In this document: piece by piece, positions 7,753 through 10,769 of the stretch
Layout of the letters: each line of letters starts with the position of its first letter
Numbering within the stretch: the first letter of the stretch is position 1
From: JBHIET01 sp046760785
GTDB lineage: Bacteria; Chloroflexota; Anaerolineae; B4-G1
DNA: 10,769 bases
Reading direction: 5' to 3'
NCBI GenBank assembly: GCA_046760785.1
Contig: JBHIET010000097.1
Coordinates: 1-10,769 of the forward strand
Notes under the pieces: generated by a model
What the model was told of the DNA's origin: nothing
Seen by the model: the letters and a program-made list of their open reading frames with translations, nothing else
Database searches by the model: none
Program-made: the position numbers and the translations under genes

Positions 7753-7858
7753 CATTCCGAGCGAGCAGGCCCGAAAGGCCTGCAAGCCGAGGAATCTCTA
7801 CGGAACGTGGCGGAGATTCCTCGACTTGGTGCTGCTACGCAGCGCCTCGCTCGGAATG
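7753..7858. repeat. Cloverleaf-like palindromic element
   Basis: This 106-bp element is closed by a perfect 13-bp inverted repeat (CATTCCGAGCGAG, 7753-7765, with 7846-7858). Inside are three further stems: GCAGGCC/GGCCTGC around CGAAA (7765-7783), an 11-bp stem CGAGGAATCTC/GAGATTCCTCG (7788-7798 with 7813-7823), and GCTGC/GCAGC around TAC (7831-7843). As RNA or cruciform DNA it would fold into a four-arm structure. No tRNA consensus or coding potential is present. It looks like a non-autonomous REP/MITE-type repeat. It lies between the selenoprotein stop and the prsW start, both on the minus strand, so it could also act as a terminator or mRNA stabiliser. Confidence 0.8.
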
Positions 7859-7921
7859 ACAGTGCGCTATTTTTGTCTTTGGTGGTGAACGTAGTTTATG
7901 GCCACTGTTTCCTGCTTCCTG

Positions 7922-9166
7922 CTACCGTTCCTCGATCAGAATCGTCTCGATGACGTCAGGCGTTGGCTGACCGGAGCCTGGTTGGGTCGGCGTGAGGCTC
8001 TCGGCGACGTCCATTCCCTCGATGATGCGGCCGATGATGGTGAAGCGCCCGTTTAAGTCTGGCAGGGGCGCGTAGGTGATGAAAAACAGACTGCTGTTGT
8101 GACCGGGCTCAGGGGTGAACAATGCCAATATGCCGGCCTGGTCGAAGGTCAGGTCAGGGCTGATCTCGTCGCCGCAGGTGTAACCCGGATAGGGTAAGCT
8201 CCAGCCGACGTCGAGGGGGTCACCACTCTGGGCCACGAGGCCCGGCTCTACGTAGAAGAAAGCCTGCTCATCGTACCAGTTGTCCTGTGCCAGGAAGACG
8301 AAGCTGTTGACGTTAGTAGGTGCCTGATTGGCGAAGAGTTCGACGACGATGTCTCCCTTGCTCGTGCGGATGGTGGCCACGTATTCCTTCTCAGGATTAA
8401 TCACCTGGGGTGGAACCTGGGTGTACTGATCGAGCTGCAACAGGCGGATGAAGGCATCAACCAACTCAGGAGAGAGACCAAGTTGCCCGCTTGGGTAAAA
8501 GACGTTATTGACCACGTAGGTCGGGGTTGCTAACTGGCCATACTGGCTGTACTCCTCGTAGTCGGCTACAATCTTATCCCGATAGACGCCATCGTTTAGT
8601 TCCTGGGCAAAACGATCGCTATCGAGCCCCAGCTCTTCGGCGTACTCAACCAACCGCACCTTCATTTCGTCTTCAGAGAGGCTGTGCCATTCCTGCTGGC
8701 GTTCGTACAGCAGGTCGTGCATCTCCCAGAATTTGCCCTGGGCGCTGGCGGCCTCGGCGGCCTCGGCGGTGATGACGGCCTTGTCGTGGATGCTGATCAG
8801 CGGCAGGTGGCGATAGGCAACGCGAATGTTCTCACCGTGTGCATCTTCCAGATACACTCGCAGCGAGGCCATCGCTGCGCAGGCCGGTCACTGGAAGTCG
8901 GCGTACTCAATGAACGTGATGGGAGCGTCGGCGGGGCCGTGGACGTGATCCTCCTCCGTCACCGGCGGGATGCGGGGCTCGGCCGGAAAGTCAAGCGGTT
9001 CCAACATGCAGGTAGCCGGGCCGGAGGGTGTCATCACGGCCGTGGGCATCTCCGGGGTGGACGTGGGTGGCGGCGAAGGCGATGGGGTTGGACTCGCCGG
9101 TTCCTTGCCACATCCGGCGACCAGTACCAGCAATAGAACGGTCAATAGCGGCGCCAGTTTGCGCAT
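7922..9166 (-). CDS. Selenocysteine-containing DsbA-like/cyclophilin fusion lipoprotein
   Basis: This is one 414-residue gene read through a TGA at 8888-8890. Residues 1-19 form a lipoprotein signal ending in the lipobox LVAGC, so Cys19 would be lipidated. A Pro/Ser/Thr linker (21-50) follows. Residues about 73-245 are a DsbA/thioredoxin-4-like fold: GPADAPITFIEYADFQ leads directly into Sec93-Pro-Ala-Cys96, and ATPTYV carries the cis-Pro (Pro215). Residues about 261-414 are cyclophilin-like (TSKGDIVVELFANQAPTNVN, GRFTIIGRIIEGMDV), but the catalytic Arg is replaced by Tyr (about 305) and the SQFFI glutamine by Leu. The likely role is extracytoplasmic thiol oxidation/reduction or isomerisation coupled to protein folding. 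ATG 9166 is chosen because GGAGG lies 5 bases upstream and the signal peptide begins there. The ATG at 8872 after the TGA has no ribosome site. The final stop is TAG. The alternative is a Cys-to-stop mutation. Confidence 0.85.
8859..8890 (-). promoter_or_regulatory. Sec UGA codon with bacterial SECIS-like hairpin
   Basis: On the minus strand the UGA (8890-8888) is followed by 8 bases and then a perfect 8-bp stem, CGCAGCGA (8879-8872) pairing with UCGCUGCG (8866-8859), closed by the five-base loop UGGCC. The UGA-to-loop distance is 16 bases and a G is the second loop base. This agrees with the bacterial SECIS rules as I remember them: a loop about 16-37 bases after the UGA, with G among the first two loop bases. 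The hairpin lies inside the coding region, as bacterial SECIS elements do. It would recruit SelB and Sec-tRNA. Confidence 0.82.
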
Positions 9167-9197
9167 GGCGTCCTCCTTCCTTCGAGAGATGAATAGT

Positions 9198-9226
9198 ATT
9201 GTACCATAAATGGACATTGTTGCCAG
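9198..9226 (-). promoter_or_regulatory. Promoter of the selenoprotein gene
   Basis: Read on the minus strand, the -10 box is TACAAT (9203-9198), preceded by TGG, which makes an extended -10. The -35 box CTGGCA (9226-9221; 4 of 6) is 17 bases further upstream. Transcription would start about 7 bases below the -10 box, leaving a leader of roughly 25 bases with the AAGGAAGGAGG ribosome site. An upstream in-frame ATG at 9217 would lie above this start point, which supports the ATG at 9166. Confidence 0.6.
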
Positions 9227-9336
9227 TTTAGTATCACGGGTAGCGGTATTTGGGAGGACGAGTATAGTACCGATTCATGTCGAAGACTTCCTGCGCTCTT
9301 TTCCCGTTACTCCGCTCTTCAGTACGAGGACCATTG

Positions 9337-9690
9337 TCATTGACACCGTTTGCCGTGGATTTCGTCGTGGCAGTGTCCGTGTAGCAACACCAGGTTGGCG
9401 TACCGGTTATTCATTCAATTGCCATCCCAGTGATGCATTTCTACCACGTATTCTGCCTTGAAGTACAGTCCGCACAGCCCACAACGGCATTTCTGCCTTT
9501 TCAGCAGGTTGAGCACCCGTGTCGGTTTCGTTGGGTCGCGTCCCAGCCGCTCCACCCAGTTTTGATGTGCCGCTTGATGGATGTGTCGGCGTACTTTGCC
9601 AGCCACGTCTCTCCATCGCCAAAGTTCAGGCATTCCCCTTTGCGCTTCCAGTAGCGTTTGACGCTCCACCCACTGCTCGTAAGCAGAACT
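9337..9690 (-). pseudogene. Remnant of group II intron maturase with HNH domain
   Basis: This is only the 3' end of a group II intron reverse-transcriptase/maturase gene. In one frame (about 9668-9559) it reads VKRYWKR, then GDGETWLAKYADTSIKRHIK, which matches the maturase/X-domain tail. A frameshift near 9560 moves to the frame reading VLNLLKRQKCRCGLCGLYFK and MHHWDGN. This frame meets an in-frame TGA at 9415-9417 and continues as NNRYANLVLLHGHCHDEIHG to a TGA at 9337-9339. The HNH zinc Cys pair (C-x2-C), the MHH and the HCH are all still visible. The TGA sits where intron HNH proteins usually have Arg, so CGA to TGA mutation is likely. The RT palm, fingers and intron 5' end are absent. It is certainly non-functional. 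Confidence 0.8.
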
Positions 9691-9710
9691 TCTAGCCAGC
9701 GTAGGTTACA

Positions 9711-9739
9711 TTGAGTTGGCCTCCGTCTTGTGCTATAAT
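9711..9739 (+). promoter_or_regulatory. Promoter of the broken tyrosine recombinase
   Basis: The -35 box TTGAGT (9711-9716; 4 of 6) and -10 box TATAAT (9734-9739; 6 of 6) are 17 bases apart. They are followed by the strong ribosome site AAGGAGGT (9745-9752) and ATG at 9758. The signals are intact although the gene behind them is broken. Confidence 0.65.
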
Positions 9740-9757
9740 GCCTCAAGGAGGTCACCA

Positions 9758-10287
9758 ATGATAGAGCGCACCAATTGTGGACCACCAACATGCTCAAGGG
9801 TTGTCCCCGGCGACGGTGAAACGCCGGGCAGCCGCTCTCAAGGCCTTCTTTGACTTCGTAGCCGAGGAATTGGAGCAGCCAGATCGCCCTAACCCTGTTT
9901 CTATGAAACGCCACGCCGGGCGTCAGCCACGACACCTGCCCCGTGATTTGTCGGACACCGAGGTCGAACGACTTTTGGAAGTGGTCGAAAACTGGCGCGA
10001 CCTGGCTATGATCTCGCTGATGCTTTACGCTGGCCTCCGGGTGGGAGAAGTCATCACCTTGTGTTGGGCCGACATCACGATCCCCGATGACCCAGAGGCC
10101 CCTCTCCGGCTGCGTGTGATGGGCAAGAGGCGGAAGGAGCGCATCGCCTACCTCTACCGGGAAGGATAGTGATGCCACGGGCCCCATATTCCGCCATCGG
10201 TTTGGGAACCCTATCACGGTGGCAGGGGTCCAGGATCGGATCAAGCATTATGCTCAACTGAGCGGGGACGGTCAAGACCTGTCTTGA
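9758..10287 (+). pseudogene. Frameshifted tyrosine recombinase (XerC/D-like), first copy
   Basis: The original start is probably ATG 9758 behind a perfect AAGGAGGT site, but that frame is lost after MIERTN. The protein continues in another frame from about 9768 (VDHQHAQGLSPATVKRRAAA), an N-terminal SAM-like core-binding domain, then LSDTEVERLLEV and the catalytic Arg motif YAGLRVGEV (Arg codon near 10038) and GKRRKERIAYL (catalytic Lys strand). It stops at 10167-10169. A third frame (from about 10171) carries on with GPIFRHRFGNPITVAGVQDR and IKHYAQLSG to a TGA at 10285-10287. The HxLR-H motif and the nucleophilic Tyr are missing. At least two frameshifts and the loss of the C-terminus make it a pseudogene. 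Confidence 0.8.
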
Positions 10288-10717
10288 CGAGGTGTATGGG
10301 CTGTTGCGCTACCTGAAAACCTGTGATAGACTGACGTCGTTGCCCGAGCGCCCGCCCATCGCTTTGCCCGACCCGCTGCCTCGTCATCTGAAGCCCCAGG
10401 AAGTGATAGACTTGGAAACCTATGTCAGCCAACGCAAGAGGGAGGCAGGTGACGAGGATTGGCTGGATATCGCCTTGTACTACCTACTGGCTCACGGGGG
10501 TTTGCGCATTAGTGAAACGCTGGACTTGCAGGTCAAAGACCTGGCCGCCCGGCGGGTACGGGTGCAAGAAGGCAAAGGGCGCCGAGATCGGATTGTCTTC
10601 CTGACGGAGGCGGCCACGGAAGCTGTGGGGCGGTATTCGGAGACAGTGCCTCACGCTGCTGAAGACCTGGTCTTGAGTTGGCATGGGCGGCCCTTGAGTT
10701 ATCAACAAGCAACTTAG
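10262..10717 (+). pseudogene. Truncated tyrosine recombinase fragment, second copy
   Basis: An open frame from 10262 reads TVKTCLDEVYGLLRYLKTCD and later LLAHGGLRISETLDL (catalytic Arg codon near 10505), then VQEGKGRRDRIVFLTE (catalytic Lys strand) and HGRPLSYQQA. It ends in a stop made at the exact border of the terminal repeat (TAG 10715-10717, whose last base is the first base of the repeat). The second half of the catalytic domain, with HxLRH and the active Tyr, is missing. It overlaps the tail of the first recombinase remnant. It could be a second recombinase, or the C-terminal half of the same ancestral gene after rearrangement. The nearest ATG is 10298 and a GTG is at 10292, but no start need be functional. 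Confidence 0.75.
10271..10288. repeat. 8-bp palindrome at the recombinase junction
   Basis: GTCAAGAC (10271-10278) and GTCTTGAC (10281-10288) form a perfect inverted repeat around CT, exactly where the first recombinase remnant ends and the second begins. It may be a small hairpin repeat whose insertion or recombination joined the two pieces. Confidence 0.6.
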
Positions 10718-10769
10718 AGAGCCTTTCGCAATTCAAACTGCCAGACTGCGGAAGTCTCGAAGGTGCTCC
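10717..10769 (-). repeat. 53-bp terminal inverted repeat, right copy
   Basis: This is the exact reverse complement of 35-87 and runs to the last base of the window, so its true outer limit is unknown. It starts at the point where the second recombinase reading frame breaks off, as expected if an element had inserted into that gene. Confidence 0.85.

Noticed and set aside
7753..7858. tRNA gene or CRISPR repeat
   Set aside because: The four-arm fold lacks the tRNA T-loop and acceptor consensus, and there is only one copy, so no array.
7922..8872. Separate 316-aa cyclophilin protein starting at ATG 8872
   Set aside because: It would begin in the middle of a thioredoxin domain, has no signal peptide and no ribosome site. 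The upstream frame continues it exactly across the TGA.
8888..8890. TGA as a globally reassigned codon (alternative genetic code)
   Set aside because: The hydrolase and PrsW genes end in TGA at natural C-termini, so TGA is a stop in this genome.
9167..9217. Longer start of the selenoprotein at ATG 9217
   Set aside because: It would place 17 polar residues before the lipoprotein signal, and it lies upstream of the likely transcription start. ATG 9166 has a strong GGAGG site.
9415..9417. The in-frame TGA of the HNH remnant as a second Sec codon
   Set aside because: It stands where relatives have Arg, in a gene that also has a frameshift and lacks its 5' part; nonsense decay is the simple explanation.

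Overview
The window is about 10.8 kb of GC-rich bacterial DNA. It is probably from an uncultured Chloroflexota (Anaerolineae-like) genome. This assignment rests on the style of the proteins, on short repeats of a type I associate with that phylum, and on base composition; no rRNA or other marker gene is present. TGA is an ordinary stop here, since two intact genes end with it, so the genetic code is standard.

Layout. (1) 35-87: a 53-bp sequence whose exact inverted copy forms the right end of the window (10717-10769). (2) 155-3326 (+): a two-gene unit made of a 145-aa unknown protein and a 903-aa multi-pass membrane protein with a long TPR tail. (3) 3372-4850 (-): a Gfo/Idh/MocA-type oxidoreductase carrying a Cys-rich insert and an in-frame 62-bp repeat insertion. 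(4) 4927-5583 (+): a DedA-family membrane protein, divergent from the oxidoreductase, with a clear sigma70-type promoter. (5) 5589-7717 (-): a PrsW-type intramembrane protease translationally coupled to a membrane-anchored alpha/beta hydrolase. (6) 7753-7858: a cloverleaf-like palindromic intergenic element. (7) 7922-9166 (-): a lipoprotein with a DsbA-like thioredoxin domain fused to a cyclophilin-like domain. (8) 9337-10717: decayed mobile-element remains, namely the 3' end of a group II intron maturase/HNH gene and two broken tyrosine recombinases. The terminal repeat follows directly.

The main discovery is in region 7. The reading frame is interrupted by one in-frame TGA (8888-8890) exactly where the first cysteine of the catalytic CxxC motif belongs, giving U-P-A-C. 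Eight nucleotides after the TGA, the mRNA can form a perfect 8-bp hairpin with loop UGGCC. As I recall them, these are the properties of a bacterial SECIS element. I therefore annotate a single selenoprotein of 414 residues with Sec93, rather than two separate or broken genes. No Sec machinery genes (selA, selB, selC, selD) lie in the window, so this depends on the rest of the genome.

The genes look like a mix of envelope functions: extracytoplasmic thiol chemistry and protein folding, lipid-carrier or membrane homeostasis (DedA), membrane proteolysis (PrsW), and a TPR membrane scaffold. They end in a region of dead mobile elements. Apart from the prsW-hydrolase pair and the 155-3326 pair, there is no evidence that they act in one pathway.
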